Source: UBA3775 sp964584255 | GTDB taxonomy: Bacteria; Bacillota; Clostridia; Lachnospirales; Lachnospiraceae | Direction: 5' to 3' | NCBI GenBank assembly: GCA_964584255.1 | Contig: CAZOZM010000005.1 | Location: 1-64,000 of the forward strand | Length of the DNA: 64,000 nucleotides | In this document: one piece after another, positions 16,778-26,072 of the stretch | How positions within the stretch are numbered: position 1 is the stretch's first letter | Layout: every line of letters starts with the position of its first letter | Translations under genes and position numbers: made by a program | Notes under the pieces: generated by a model | What the model was told of the DNA's origin: nothing | The model's database searches: none | The model's input: only the letters and a program-made list of their open reading frames with translations

Positions 16778-17541
16778 TTTTCATCAATATAACCTGTTAT
16801 GCACATTGTAAACGAATAAATTTCATTTATTCCGCATCTGCCGAGTACAATGGAACAACTTTCAATTGTGCTTCCGGTTGTATAAATATCATCTACCAGG
16901 ATAATTCTTTCAAGATTTGTCCTGGTTTTTATTTTTCTCAGAACATCCCGGTTTATCTCAAATGCATCACACAGATTAAGCAGTCTTCCCATGCTTCCAA
17001 GCTGTTTTTGGGCTTTTGTTTCCTTCGTTCTCAGCAAAAGGTTGCTTACCACAGGAATCCCGGTTCTTATGGAAAGTTCATCAGCCAATAAAAAAGACTG
17101 ATTGTAACCTCTTTGTTTTAATCTGGTTTTATGTATGGGTATCGGTATAATTGCATCAGCACGGATGTTTTTTATTTCTTTGTTATATTTTAAAATGAGC
17201 GAGTCCGTAAAAAAAGCCGCCAAATCCTGTCTTCCTTTATATTTCAAATCAAGTATAAGTCTCTTTGCTTCATCTCTGTATACAAAAACTGCCCTGTTTT
17301 TCCTAAAATGATACTCATATTCACTGCATAAATCACAATATTCAGCTTCTTCCGAACCAATCGGACGGCCGCATTTAAAACATACAGGTTCGGAAACCGT
17401 CCTTATCCTGCCTCTGCATCCGTCACAGGTTTTCCCTCTCTGACCTATAAGCACAGGCTCATCACATATGGGACATACCGGCGGAAACAGAATATCCGCC
17501 GGCATCCCTTTAATAAAAGTCATTACATTTTTCAAATTCAA
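16774..17541 (-). CDS. comF: ComF family phosphoribosyltransferase-like protein
   Basis: ComFC-type protein needed for DNA uptake in competent Firmicutes. The N-terminal zinc ribbon has CPICDEP, CDGC, CFKC and CDLC pairs. The C-terminal type I PRTase domain has the PRPP loop RIILVDDIYTTGSTIES. The start is a TTG that overlaps the TGA of the upstream gene (TTGA); GAGGG lies 9 nt before it. The next ATG is six codons further in. Length is 255 residues. The presence of comF does not show natural competence by itself. Confidence 0.88.
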   Translation of the reverse strand: MNLKNVMTFIKGMPADILFPPVCPICDEPVLIGQRGKTCDGCRGRIRTVSEPVCFKCGRPIGSEEAEYCDLCSEYEYHFRKNRAVFVYRDEAKRLILDLKYKGRQDLAAFFTDSLILKYNKEIKNIRADAIIPIPIHKTRLKQRGYNQSFLLADELSIRTGIPVVSNLLLRTKETKAQKQLGSMGRLLNLCDAFEINRDVLRKIKTRTNLERIILVDDIYTTGSTIESCSIVLGRCGINEIYSFTMCITGYIDEN

Positions 17542-18452
17542 CGAAGTATGCCCTCTTTATACTCTCCGGCATCCACAAGAGCTCTTATTGACGCCTCCAC
17601 CAAAGGCTTATCTTCCTGATATGTGACTCCTATCCATTTATCATGTGTAGTCAGAACCTTAACACCGGCCTTTCCTCTGTTAATAAGTTCACTAACCATT
17701 GAAGGCAGATAGAATTCACCCTTCAGAAGAGTTTCCTCATCTGCATTTGCGAGAAATTCTCTGAATCCTCTTCCAAGCTCGGAAATAAAATCAGTTGTAA
17801 AGCCAAACATATTCATCGAAACCGGTGTCGAAGCCGGTACAAGTATATCTTTGCCGTCTAAGCCTTTTCCCTTTACCATGCTTCCGTCAGCTTCAAGATC
17901 CGTTGACTCCTCAACGCTTACAAGATAACCGGACTCATCGGTTTTACAGATTCCCCTTTTAACCGTTCCATTATCACTGAGGGTATTTCCCAGAATAAAA
18001 CCGGCCATGCAGTACGTACCCGGTCTGTTTTCCGATGAAACCAGATAGTCATGTACCGCCCTGTATGCCTCTTTACCATAATAGTCATCTGCATTTATAA
18101 CCATAAACGGTTCATTAACAGCCTTTTCACAGCATAAAACGGCATGACCCGTTCCCCATGGTTTTTTTCTTCCCTCCGGGGTCTTGATTCCATAGTTTTC
18201 TACATCTGTATCCTGGTATACATACCGGGTTTCGACGTATTTGGAAATTCTGTTTCCGATTATTTCCCTGAAATCCTTTTCTATGTCTCTTCTGATAATA
18301 AATACCACTTTATCAAATCCTGCTTCGATGGCATCATGTATCGAATAATCCATTATTATTTCACCGGCAGGACCTACCGGCTCAAGCTGTTTTATTCCTC
18401 CGCCGAATCTGCTTCCGATTCCTGCTGCCATAATTACTAAAGATGTTTTCAT
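17538..18452 (-). CDS. Sugar-phosphate nucleotidyltransferase-like protein
   Basis: Rossmann-like nucleotidyltransferase (NTP_transferase family). It opens with SLVIMAAGIGSRFGGGIKQL, the nucleotide-binding loop, and has PWGTGHAVLCC and VINADDYYG, where the Asp pair would bind metal. The start at 18452 has GAGG 7 nt upstream and gives 304 residues; the longer frame to 18512 adds 20 unconserved residues. The gene overlaps comF by 4 bp. The sugar and nucleotide are not predictable from sequence here, and no polysaccharide genes are adjacent. Confidence 0.85.
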   Translation of the reverse strand: MKTSLVIMAAGIGSRFGGGIKQLEPVGPAGEIIMDYSIHDAIEAGFDKVVFIIRRDIEKDFREIIGNRISKYVETRYVYQDTDVENYGIKTPEGRKKPWGTGHAVLCCEKAVNEPFMVINADDYYGKEAYRAVHDYLVSSENRPGTYCMAGFILGNTLSDNGTVKRGICKTDESGYLVSVEESTDLEADGSMVKGKGLDGKDILVPASTPVSMNMFGFTTDFISELGRGFREFLANADEETLLKGEFYLPSMVSELINRGKAGVKVLTTHDKWIGVTYQEDKPLVEASIRALVDAGEYKEGILR

Positions 18453-18519
18453 ATAAAACCTCATTTCCGAGCGGTCTTTTCCTGAACATCCGCCCCGCTC
18501 AACGGCAGACATTCAACCC

Positions 18520-20733
18520 CTAAATCAATTCAAGAATACAGTCTTTAAGCCCTGTAAAGCGTTTACTGTCATCTTCATTATCTATCATCGTGTATACAAC
18601 CCGTTCATCTCCGATAATTGTAACACACTTTGAAGCCCTTGTCACTGCGGTATACAGCAGGTTTCTGTTTAAAAGCGGTCTCGGTCCTCCAAGCAGAGGA
18701 ATAACCACTGCCGGATACTCGCTTCCCTGAGACTTATGGACCGTCACGGCATATGCGTGATCAATCTCATCAAGTATTCCAAAGGAGTATTCCACCTCTC
18801 GATTGTCATCATAGACAACGGTAAGACATTCGGCAAATAGATTTATTTCCTTTATCATACCGATATCGCCGTTAAATACACCCGTTCCTCCGTCCATGCA
18901 GATTCCGTATTTGTTTACCGTCTTCCACTCAAGCTGGTAATCATTTTTTACCTGCATTACCTTATCGCCTTCACGAAAAATTCTGTCTCCATGCTGTTTT
19001 TCCCTCTTCCCGTCTGACGGCGGATTAATTCCTGCCTGAAGAATTTTATTCATGTACTCAACTCCCAACTCCCCTTTTCTCATCGGTGTCAGCACCTGAA
19101 TGTCAAAAGGTCTTGCATTAACATATTTCGGAAGTTTTTCTGTTACCAGCTGAAGTACCGTCTGCATAACGGATGAAGCATCACTGCGTCGCATCATAAA
19201 GAAATCCCGGCTTTTATTTGTAAACGTCGGATGCGTTCCTTCATTTATCTTATGAGCATTTACTATAATATCGCTCTCGGCTGCCTGTCTGAATATTTTC
19301 GTGAGTCTTACCACATTAAAATGACCGCTGTCAATAATGTCCCTGAGAACATTTCCCGGACCGACACTCGGAAGCTGTCTCGCATCACCCGCAAAAATAA
19401 TTCTTGTACCTATTGTTACCGCCTTAAGCAGTGCATTCATGAGATGCATATCAATCATGGATGCCTCATCAATTATTATCACATCCGCATCAAGCGGGTT
19501 GTCTTCATTCTTTTGGAATGACAGTCCCTGACTCTCCAAATCATTTCCTGACGGTGCAAATTCAAGCATACGGTGAATGGTTCTTGCTTCTCTGCCCGTA
19601 GCCTCACTCATTCTTTTCGCCGCTCTTCCCGTCGGAGCAGCCAATAATACATTAAGGCCTTCTCGCTCAAACATGTCAATAATGGCATTAATGGTTGTCG
19701 TCTTACCTGTTCCGGGACCTCCCGTCAATATAAAAAGAGCATGTCCCGCAGCTTTATAAAGTGCTTCCTTCTGTAATTCATCCAACTCTATGCCAAGTCT
19801 TTTTTCTACAGCAGTAACATTTGATTCTATACGCGTTCCCGCCTGTTTATCCTCTATATTTAAATCAATGAGCATCTTTGCTATCGATAACTCTGTATAG
19901 TAATAAGATGCCTGATAAGCCCTTCTTACGTCACCATAAGTCTTTATAACCAGCTTTCCCATCATAACCAGCTCGTCAATGATATTATGGAAGTCCTCAA
20001 CGAAACCTCCAAGTATATTGCATGCATGACGGTATAATACTTCCTCTGGCAGGTAACTGTTACCAGAAGCAGATGACAAGCTGAGCGTATGCATTATGCC
20101 TGCTCTCGTTCTGAATGCAGAATCCGCATCAAATCCCATCTTAAAAGCGATTTCATCCGCCTGTTTAAATCCGATTCCTTTAATATCCTCTGCCAGTCTG
20201 TATGGATTACTTTCAAGAACCTTTTTCATCTCCGAGCCGTATTGAGCATAGATTTTCACCGATACCGCCTGTGAGATTCCAAACTGCTGCAAATACATCA
20301 TGGACTCACGGCCTTCTCTTTTTTCCTTGAACTGAACGTAAATATCCCTTGCTTTTCTGTCACTTATACCTTTTATTTCAGCAAGTCTTTCCGGCTCCTT
20401 TTCTATTATCTCAAATGTCTTATTGCCGAATCTTTCAACAATTTTCTTTGCAGTCGGTACTCCTATACCTTTTATCGCACCCGAACCAAGATACTTCTCC
20501 ATTGCAACCGCATCTTTAGGTGTAGCAATTAAAAACGAAGAAATCTTCAACTGCATGCCATAAAGATTGTGATTTGTATACTCTCCCGATACCTCAACAT
20601 ATTCACCCTCATTTACCGAAGGTATGCATCCGACACATGTTACTTCAGCCTCAGCCTCTATTGTAAATACCGTATATCCGTTTTCCGGGTTGTTATATAC
20701 TATCCTCTCTATATATCCTTCTACTTTTTCCAT
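18520..20733 (-). CDS. recD2: ATP-dependent DNA helicase RecD2
   Basis: Superfamily 1B 5'-3' helicase involved in DNA repair independent of RecBCD. The N-terminal OB-like and helix-hairpin-helix region (GIGVPTAKKIVERFG, IKGISDRKARDI) is typical of RecD2. Walker A LTGGPGTGKTTTINAI near residue 345, IIIDEASMIDMHLM, and the C-terminal HAYAVTVHKSQGSEYPAV with YTAVTRAS complete the helicase. Length 737 residues is normal. AAGGGG lies 8 nt before the ATG. Confidence 0.94.
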   Translation of the reverse strand: MEKVEGYIERIVYNNPENGYTVFTIEAEAEVTCVGCIPSVNEGEYVEVSGEYTNHNLYGMQLKISSFLIATPKDAVAMEKYLGSGAIKGIGVPTAKKIVERFGNKTFEIIEKEPERLAEIKGISDRKARDIYVQFKEKREGRESMMYLQQFGISQAVSVKIYAQYGSEMKKVLESNPYRLAEDIKGIGFKQADEIAFKMGFDADSAFRTRAGIMHTLSLSSASGNSYLPEEVLYRHACNILGGFVEDFHNIIDELVMMGKLVIKTYGDVRRAYQASYYYTELSIAKMLIDLNIEDKQAGTRIESNVTAVEKRLGIELDELQKEALYKAAGHALFILTGGPGTGKTTTINAIIDMFEREGLNVLLAAPTGRAAKRMSEATGREARTIHRMLEFAPSGNDLESQGLSFQKNEDNPLDADVIIIDEASMIDMHLMNALLKAVTIGTRIIFAGDARQLPSVGPGNVLRDIIDSGHFNVVRLTKIFRQAAESDIIVNAHKINEGTHPTFTNKSRDFFMMRRSDASSVMQTVLQLVTEKLPKYVNARPFDIQVLTPMRKGELGVEYMNKILQAGINPPSDGKREKQHGDRIFREGDKVMQVKNDYQLEWKTVNKYGICMDGGTGVFNGDIGMIKEINLFAECLTVVYDDNREVEYSFGILDEIDHAYAVTVHKSQGSEYPAVVIPLLGGPRPLLNRNLLYTAVTRASKCVTIIGDERVVYTMIDNEDDSKRFTGLKDCILELI

Positions 20734-20883
20734 AAATCATACCCCTTTTCCTGTCCGCAGGTTAATCCCTCACGGACAATATATCTTTGTACTTCACTTT
20801 TTTTCACTCTCCCGTCTGTTTACTTACCTCATCACTCTTTATGTCACATGTCTGACTTTTCACATCTTCTCTTAAACAAACAA

Positions 20884-20902
20884 ATCCCCTCACAGAGGGG
20901 AT
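20884..20902 (-). terminator. Terminator after mreB
   Basis: Perfect 8-bp arms ATCCCCTC/GAGGGGAT with a 3-nt loop lie 7 bp after the mreB stop. The minus strand continues TTGTTTGTTT. Confidence 0.88.
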
Positions 20903-20908
20903 CAGTCT

Positions 20909-21916
20909 TTAGTTGTTCTTTATACCTTTTATACCTTTGTGACTAAGAACTTCAACATACTTTCCTGTTCCTGCAGCCACACATCTTCTGGGATCATCAG
21001 CAACCATCGTTGCGATTCCCGTCTTTTCTTCTATAAGTTCCTCAAGTCCGTAAAGCAATGCTCCACCACCTGTCAGAACAATTCCCCGGTCAGCTATGTC
21101 TGCTGCAAGTTCCGGCGGAGTTGCTTCAAACGCCGCATGAATTGCATCAATAATCTGATTTACCGGTTCCTTTAACGCCTCCTCCATCTCTTCACTTGTA
21201 AGAGATATCGTTTTGGGCAGACCCTCAACCAAATCTCTTCCTCTGACATCCATCGAAAGGGATTCCGGTCTCTTATAACAACTTCCGATTTTGAGTTTTA
21301 TTTCTTCCGCTGTTCCTTCTCCGATAAGCATATTGTAGGTTTTTCTCATATGCCTTACAATTGCATCGTCAAAATCATCACCCGCAATCTTAAGCGAACT
21401 GCTGTAAACCGTTCCTCCGAGACTTATAACGGCAATATCCGTCGTTCCGCCTCCGATGTCTACAATCATGTTGCCGCATGGCTTACTTATGTCCACACCG
21501 GCACCAATTGCAGCCGCTATCGGCTCCTCAATAATCTCTACATATCTTGCACCTGCCGCATAGGTTGCATCTTCAACTGCCTTTCTCTCAACCTCAGTAC
21601 ATTCACTCGGTACGCACACGCTGATTACAGGCTTAAAAAATCTGTGCTTGCCAATTGCCTTCTGTATAAAATACTTAAGCATTTTTTCCGTCACCGCATA
21701 ATCCGAAATTACTCCGTGATGAAGCGGACGAAGCGCAACAACATTCCCCGGCGTTCTTCCGAGCATCTGCCTTGCCTCTTCACCAATTGCAGTAATCCTG
21801 CTGGTTTCTTTGTCATATGCAACTACACTCGGCTCATCGAGAATAACTCCCCTGCCCTTTAAGTAAATAAGTATATTTGCAGTTCCTAAATCTATTCCAA
21901 TGTCATTACTGAACAT
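20909..21916 (-). CDS. mreB: Rod-shape determining protein, MreB/Mbl family
   Basis: Actin-like ATPase that organises lateral wall synthesis. It shows IGIDLGTANILIY (phosphate 1), VDIGGGTTDIAVISLGG (phosphate 2) and VLTGGGALLYGLEEL (adenosine). The start at 21916 has GGAGAA 6 nt upstream and gives 335 residues. mreC and mreD are not adjacent, which fits a stand-alone paralogue such as Mbl or MreBH; the exact paralogue cannot be told. A terminator-like hairpin ends only about 14 nt before the ribosome binding site region, leaving no room for a separate promoter below it. Confidence 0.93.
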   Translation of the reverse strand: MFSNDIGIDLGTANILIYLKGRGVILDEPSVVAYDKETSRITAIGEEARQMLGRTPGNVVALRPLHHGVISDYAVTEKMLKYFIQKAIGKHRFFKPVISVCVPSECTEVERKAVEDATYAAGARYVEIIEEPIAAAIGAGVDISKPCGNMIVDIGGGTTDIAVISLGGTVYSSSLKIAGDDFDDAIVRHMRKTYNMLIGEGTAEEIKLKIGSCYKRPESLSMDVRGRDLVEGLPKTISLTSEEMEEALKEPVNQIIDAIHAAFEATPPELAADIADRGIVLTGGGALLYGLEELIEEKTGIATMVADDPRRCVAAGTGKYVEVLSHKGIKGIKNN

Positions 21917-21935
21917 ATCTTTCTCCATTCAAAAA

Positions 21936-21966
21936 AATCCGCGGCGACACCATATCGCCACGGATT
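21936..21966 (-). terminator. Terminator or attenuator between pflA and mreB
   Basis: Twelve-base arms (21936-21947 and 21955-21966) pair at 11 positions around a 7-nt loop. The minus strand follows with seven Ts and then directly the mreB ribosome binding site. It may end the pflA transcript or act as an attenuator in the mreB leader. A weak promoter (TTTATT, 17 bp, TAAGAT) can be read just upstream of it. Confidence 0.8.
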
Positions 21967-22045
21967 ATCTTAACATGAAACATATCAAAAATAAAGAGCT
22001 TTTTACTCGATTTAAGCTTTATTTACGTTTTTCAACGGTTTACCG

Positions 22046-22828
22046 TCAACACTTTTTAACATCATCTGTTCCACAGATACTTTCCACCTTAATCTGTTCC
22101 TGTCCAAGAATGTTTCGGGCATTCTCAATCCTCTCTTTTGACGGAGGTTCAACACCTTCAAGAGAAAACTTAAGACCAAGTTCCTTCCACTTAAACACTC
22201 CGAGTGTATGATATGGAAGAACATCCACACGCTCTACATTAGAAAGTGTATCTATAAATGCCCTTGTTCTTTTCAGATACTCGTCATCATCCGTCCATCC
22301 CGGTACGAGAACATGTCTTATCCAGACCGGCTTATTTATATCGGACAGATACTTTGCAAGTTCCAAAATATTTTTGTTAGTGCATCCTGTAAGCTCCTTG
22401 TGCTTTTCATCATCTATATGCTTAATATCCAAAAGCACTAGGTCACACACTTCCATGAGTTTCTCAAACTTTCCAAAGAACGGCTGCTCCATCGTAAACG
22501 GATTACCGCTTGTATCAAGACAGGTATTAATGCCTCTTTCCTTTGCTTTGGTAAAGAGTTCCAAAAGAAAATCTATCTGAAGCAGCGCCTCACCGCCGCT
22601 TACGGTAATTCCGCCCTTGTCTTTCCAATATGACTTACAGCGCATTGCCTTGTTAAGAATTTCATCTGCCGTCATAAGTGTTCCCGTCTCACATTTCCAT
22701 GTATCAACATTGTGACAATAACGGCATCTCATCTTACATCCCTGAAGGAAAATAAGAAATCGGATTCCCGGTCCGTCAGCGGAACCAAAAGACTCCGTAG
22801 AATGAACATATCCTTTTAATTCTTCCAT
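22046..22828 (-). CDS. pflA: Pyruvate formate-lyase activating enzyme
   Basis: Radical SAM enzyme that installs the glycyl radical on PflB. The 4Fe-4S motif CKMRCRYCHNVDTW (CxxxCxxC) is near residue 31, preceded by the typical GSADGPGIRFLIFLQGC. ITVSGGEALLQ follows. Length 260 residues is normal. It lies downstream of pflB on the same strand, but a strong terminator at 23025-23054 separates them, which would keep activase expression below that of the lyase. Confidence 0.95.
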   Translation of the reverse strand: MEELKGYVHSTESFGSADGPGIRFLIFLQGCKMRCRYCHNVDTWKCETGTLMTADEILNKAMRCKSYWKDKGGITVSGGEALLQIDFLLELFTKAKERGINTCLDTSGNPFTMEQPFFGKFEKLMEVCDLVLLDIKHIDDEKHKELTGCTNKNILELAKYLSDINKPVWIRHVLVPGWTDDDEYLKRTRAFIDTLSNVERVDVLPYHTLGVFKWKELGLKFSLEGVEPPSKERIENARNILGQEQIKVESICGTDDVKKC

Positions 22829-23024
22829 AAAAGCTCCTTTATAAATTATAATCCCTTACCTTTACCATTATGCAAAATTCAGAGCAACCGTATCTTTACG
22901 TCTGCCCAAAATCGAATAACAGCTTTTTAGTCATCCGTCTGTTTTCCAACATATTCATCATGCGGCATCAGTACTTATTATTACTCGCTGCCTTCACGTT
23001 TAAACCTGTTGATTCGGGTGAAAA

Positions 23025-23054
23025 AAGCCGGCAGAACATACATCCTGCCGGCTT
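23025..23054 (-). terminator. Terminator after pflB
   Basis: Perfect 10-bp GC-rich arms AAGCCGGCAG/CTGCCGGCTT with a 10-nt loop, followed on the minus strand by TTTTTT. Confidence 0.92.
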
Positions 23055-23095
23055 AAAATCACCAGACTATATTCAAAATATAATTCAGTTTATGA

Positions 23096-25360
23096 TTACA
23101 TCTGAGAATGGCATGTTCTTGCGATAACGTCTAACTGCTGTTCTCTTGTAAGATCGATGAACTTAACAGCATAACCGGATACACGGATAGTGAAGTTAGC
23201 ATATTCTTCTTTCTCAGGATGTTCCATTGCATCTTTAAGCTTCTCAACACCGAATACGTTAACGTTAAGGTGATGAGCTCCCTGCTCAAAGTATCCGTCC
23301 ATTACAGAAACAAGGTTGTCAACTCTTTCCTCATCTGTATTTCCAAGTGCACTTGGGTTGATTGTCTGTGTATTTGAAATACCGTCAAGAGCCCATGTGT
23401 AAGGAATCTTAGCTACTGAGTTAAGTGATGCGATAAGACCATTCTGCTCAGCACCGTAAGATGGGTTTGCTCCAGGTGAGAATGAAGCCTTTGCAGGACG
23501 TCCGTTAGGAAGAGCACCTGTTGCCTTACCATAAACAACGTTTGATGTAATTGTAAGGATTGATGTTGTAGGCTCAGCATTTCTGTATGTGTGATGCTTC
23601 TTAATCTTCTTCATGAATGTATCGAGAAGCCATACAGCGATGTCATCAGCTCTGTCATCATCATTACCATACTTAGGGAAATCTCCTTCAGGAATGAAGT
23701 CTTTTGCAAGACCCTTCTCGTCACGTACAACCTTAACCTTAGCATATTTAATTGCTGAAAGTGAATCTACTACATGTGAGAAACCTGCAATACCGGTTGC
23801 AAATGTACGTCTTACATCTGTATCGATAAGAGCCATTTCTGCTGCTTCATAGTAGTACTTATCATGCATGTAATGAATGAGGTTGAGGCAGTTTACATAA
23901 AGACCTGCAAGCCAGTCAAGATAAAGATCATACTTCTTCATTACTTCATCATAATCAAGATATTCTGATGTAATTGGCTCGTAAGCAGGACCAACCTGTG
24001 CATAAGGTGTAAGTCCGTCTCCCTCATCTTTACCGCCGTTGATAGCATAAAGAAGAGCCTTTGCAAGGTTTGCTCTTGCACCGAAGAACTGCATTTCCTT
24101 ACCTGTCTGTGTAGCAGATACACAACAACAGATGCTGTAGTCATCACCCCATACAGGACGCATTACATCATCATTTTCGTACTGAACTGAAGATGTAAGA
24201 ATAGAAATATGAGAAGCATATTTTCTGAAGTTCTCAGGAAGTCTCTTAGAATAAAGAACTGTAAGGTTTGGTTCAGGAGCAGGTCCCATATTCTCAAGTG
24301 TATGAAGGAAACGATAGTCGTTCTTTGTAACCATTGAACGTCCGTCTCCGCCAAGACCGCCAACTTCAAGTGTAGCCCAAACAGGGTCACCTGAGAAGAG
24401 TTCGTTGTAGCTCTGGATTCTTGCGAACTTAACCATTCTTAACTTCATTACGAAGTGGTCAATAAGTTCCTGAGCTTCCTTCTCTGTAATTGTACCGTTC
24501 TTAAGATCTCTTTCAATATAAATATCAAGGAATGTTGAAACACGTCCTACGGACATTGCTGCACCATTCTGTGTCTTGATTGCTGCAAGGTAACCGAAGT
24601 ATAACCACTGAACTGCTTCCTTTGCATCCTTTGCAGGTGCTGAAATATCGAAACCGTAGCTTGCCGCCATCTGCTTCATCTGCTTGAGGCACTTAATCTG
24701 CATAGCGATTTCTTCACGAAGACGGATAATATCTTCTGTCATTACACCGCATCCGCAGTTAGCAAGATCTTCCTGCTTCTTAGCTACAAGGAAATCAATA
24801 CCGTAAAGGGCAACTCTTCTGTAGTCGCCTACGATACGTCCACGACCGTATGTATCAGGAAGACCTGTAAGGATATGAGCCTTACGTGCTGCTCTGATTT
24901 CCGGTGTGTAAACTGAGAATACAGCATCACTGTGTGTTGTATGATACTCAGTAAAAATCTTGTGAAGTTCAGGATTTGGCTTGTATCCGTACATTTCACA
25001 TGACTGCTCTGCCATTCTGATACCACCGAAAGGCATGAATGCTCTCTTAAGAGGCTTATCTGTCTGAAGACCTACGATCTTCTCAAGAGTCTTATCTTCT
25101 TCACAAAGATATCCCGGGCCATGAGATGTGATACCTGAAACGATATCAGTATCCATATCAAGGACACCATTCTTTGCACGGGCTTCTTTGAAAAGCTCCT
25201 GAAGCTTCTTCCAAAGCTTATCTGTTGCTTCTGTTGCACCTTCAAGGAAATCTGCATTTCCAGCATAAGGTGTGTAGTTGTTCTGAATGAAATCACGCAC
25301 GTTTACTTCTTCTTTCCAAAGACGACCCTGGAAGGAATTCCACTGTTCACGATTTTCCAT
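23096..25360 (-). CDS. pflB: Formate acetyltransferase (pyruvate formate-lyase)
   Basis: Cleaves pyruvate with CoA to acetyl-CoA and formate in anaerobic fermentation. The adjacent catalytic cysteines are in DYSICCCVSATQTGKEMQFF and the glycyl-radical loop is RVSGYAVKFIDLT near the C-terminus. The start at 25360 (MENREQWNSF) has AAGGAGG 8 nt upstream and gives 754 residues. Codon choice is strongly restricted compared with neighbours, as expected for a very highly expressed gene, and antisense open frames here are by-products of that bias. Confidence 0.97.
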   Translation of the reverse strand: MENREQWNSFQGRLWKEEVNVRDFIQNNYTPYAGNADFLEGATEATDKLWKKLQELFKEARAKNGVLDMDTDIVSGITSHGPGYLCEEDKTLEKIVGLQTDKPLKRAFMPFGGIRMAEQSCEMYGYKPNPELHKIFTEYHTTHSDAVFSVYTPEIRAARKAHILTGLPDTYGRGRIVGDYRRVALYGIDFLVAKKQEDLANCGCGVMTEDIIRLREEIAMQIKCLKQMKQMAASYGFDISAPAKDAKEAVQWLYFGYLAAIKTQNGAAMSVGRVSTFLDIYIERDLKNGTITEKEAQELIDHFVMKLRMVKFARIQSYNELFSGDPVWATLEVGGLGGDGRSMVTKNDYRFLHTLENMGPAPEPNLTVLYSKRLPENFRKYASHISILTSSVQYENDDVMRPVWGDDYSICCCVSATQTGKEMQFFGARANLAKALLYAINGGKDEGDGLTPYAQVGPAYEPITSEYLDYDEVMKKYDLYLDWLAGLYVNCLNLIHYMHDKYYYEAAEMALIDTDVRRTFATGIAGFSHVVDSLSAIKYAKVKVVRDEKGLAKDFIPEGDFPKYGNDDDRADDIAVWLLDTFMKKIKKHHTYRNAEPTTSILTITSNVVYGKATGALPNGRPAKASFSPGANPSYGAEQNGLIASLNSVAKIPYTWALDGISNTQTINPSALGNTDEERVDNLVSVMDGYFEQGAHHLNVNVFGVEKLKDAMEHPEKEEYANFTIRVSGYAVKFIDLTREQQLDVIARTCHSQM

Positions 25361-25489
25361 TTCATCTACCTCCTTCTTATATAAGTCCACTCATTGGACA
25401 ATTAATTAGTTTATATTTTTTGTTTCCGTTTAACTGAAGCGGAAGCAATTTAAAGAGAACACACGTCCCCTTACTAATCACACAGAGAT

Positions 25490-25518
25490 ATAATAACTCA
25501 TAATCAAGAATCTTTCAA
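25490..25518 (-). promoter_or_regulatory. Promoter of pflB
   Basis: TTGAAA (25518-25513) and TATTAT (25495-25490) on the minus strand with 17-bp spacing. The 125-nt leader contains two small hairpins (TTCCG/CGGAA near 25426-25444 and GTCCA/TGGAC at 25385-25399). No clear Rex site was seen. Confidence 0.7.
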
Positions 25519-25522
25519 CCAA

Positions 25523-25548
25523 AAAGGGAGTAAAAATACTCTTTTTTA
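25523..25548. terminator. Possible terminator after comEB
   Basis: GAGTA/TACTC arms with an AAAA loop, flanked by A and T runs, just beyond the dCMP deaminase stop. The stem is short, so confidence is low. Confidence 0.4.
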
Positions 25549-25556
25549 CAAATTTA

Positions 25557-26045
25557 TTAATAGCCGAAGCCTCCCTCCAGAGAGTCATCATTTATTATCC
25601 AGTCGCTGACATTTATCTCTCTGTATTCAGTCTCATTATCTCTGACTATTACTTTCTCAATTCCGGCATTTATTATCATCCGCTTACACATCGCACAGCT
25701 GTTTGAGTTATTAATATATTCTCCCGTGAGAACCTCTCTGCCGGAAAGATATATTGTTGAACCGATCATCTTGTCCCTGGATGCGCTGATTATTGCATTA
25801 GCCTCCGCATGAACGCTTCTGCACATCTCATAACGCTCGCCCCTCGGAATGTTCAGTTTTGTCCTCATGCAGTAATTAAGGTCACTGCAGTTCTTCCTGC
25901 CCCTCGGTGCACCGACATATCCCGTTGAAATCACTTCGTCATTTTTTACTATGACCGCCCCGTAATTTCTTCTTATGCACGTTCCTCTTTTTGAAACAAC
26001 ATCCGCAAGATCCAGATAGTAATTAATCTTATCTCTTCTGTTCAT
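25557..26045 (-). CDS. dCMP deaminase family protein (ComEB-like)
   Basis: Zinc-dependent cytidine/deoxycytidylate deaminase fold. The zinc ligands are the His and catalytic Glu of VHAEANAI and the two Cys of CAMCKRMI; an additional CSDLNYC region matches ComEB-type dCMP deaminases. It probably makes dUMP for dTMP synthesis. Length is 162 residues. It lies 28 bp after exoA on the same strand. Whether dCMP is the substrate is inferred from family. Confidence 0.9.
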   Translation of the reverse strand: MNRRDKINYYLDLADVVSKRGTCIRRNYGAVIVKNDEVISTGYVGAPRGRKNCSDLNYCMRTKLNIPRGERYEMCRSVHAEANAIISASRDKMIGSTIYLSGREVLTGEYINNSNSCAMCKRMIINAGIEKVIVRDNETEYREINVSDWIINDDSLEGGFGY

Positions 26046-26072
26046 ACAAACCTCCTCCGTGCCGACAGCCGG

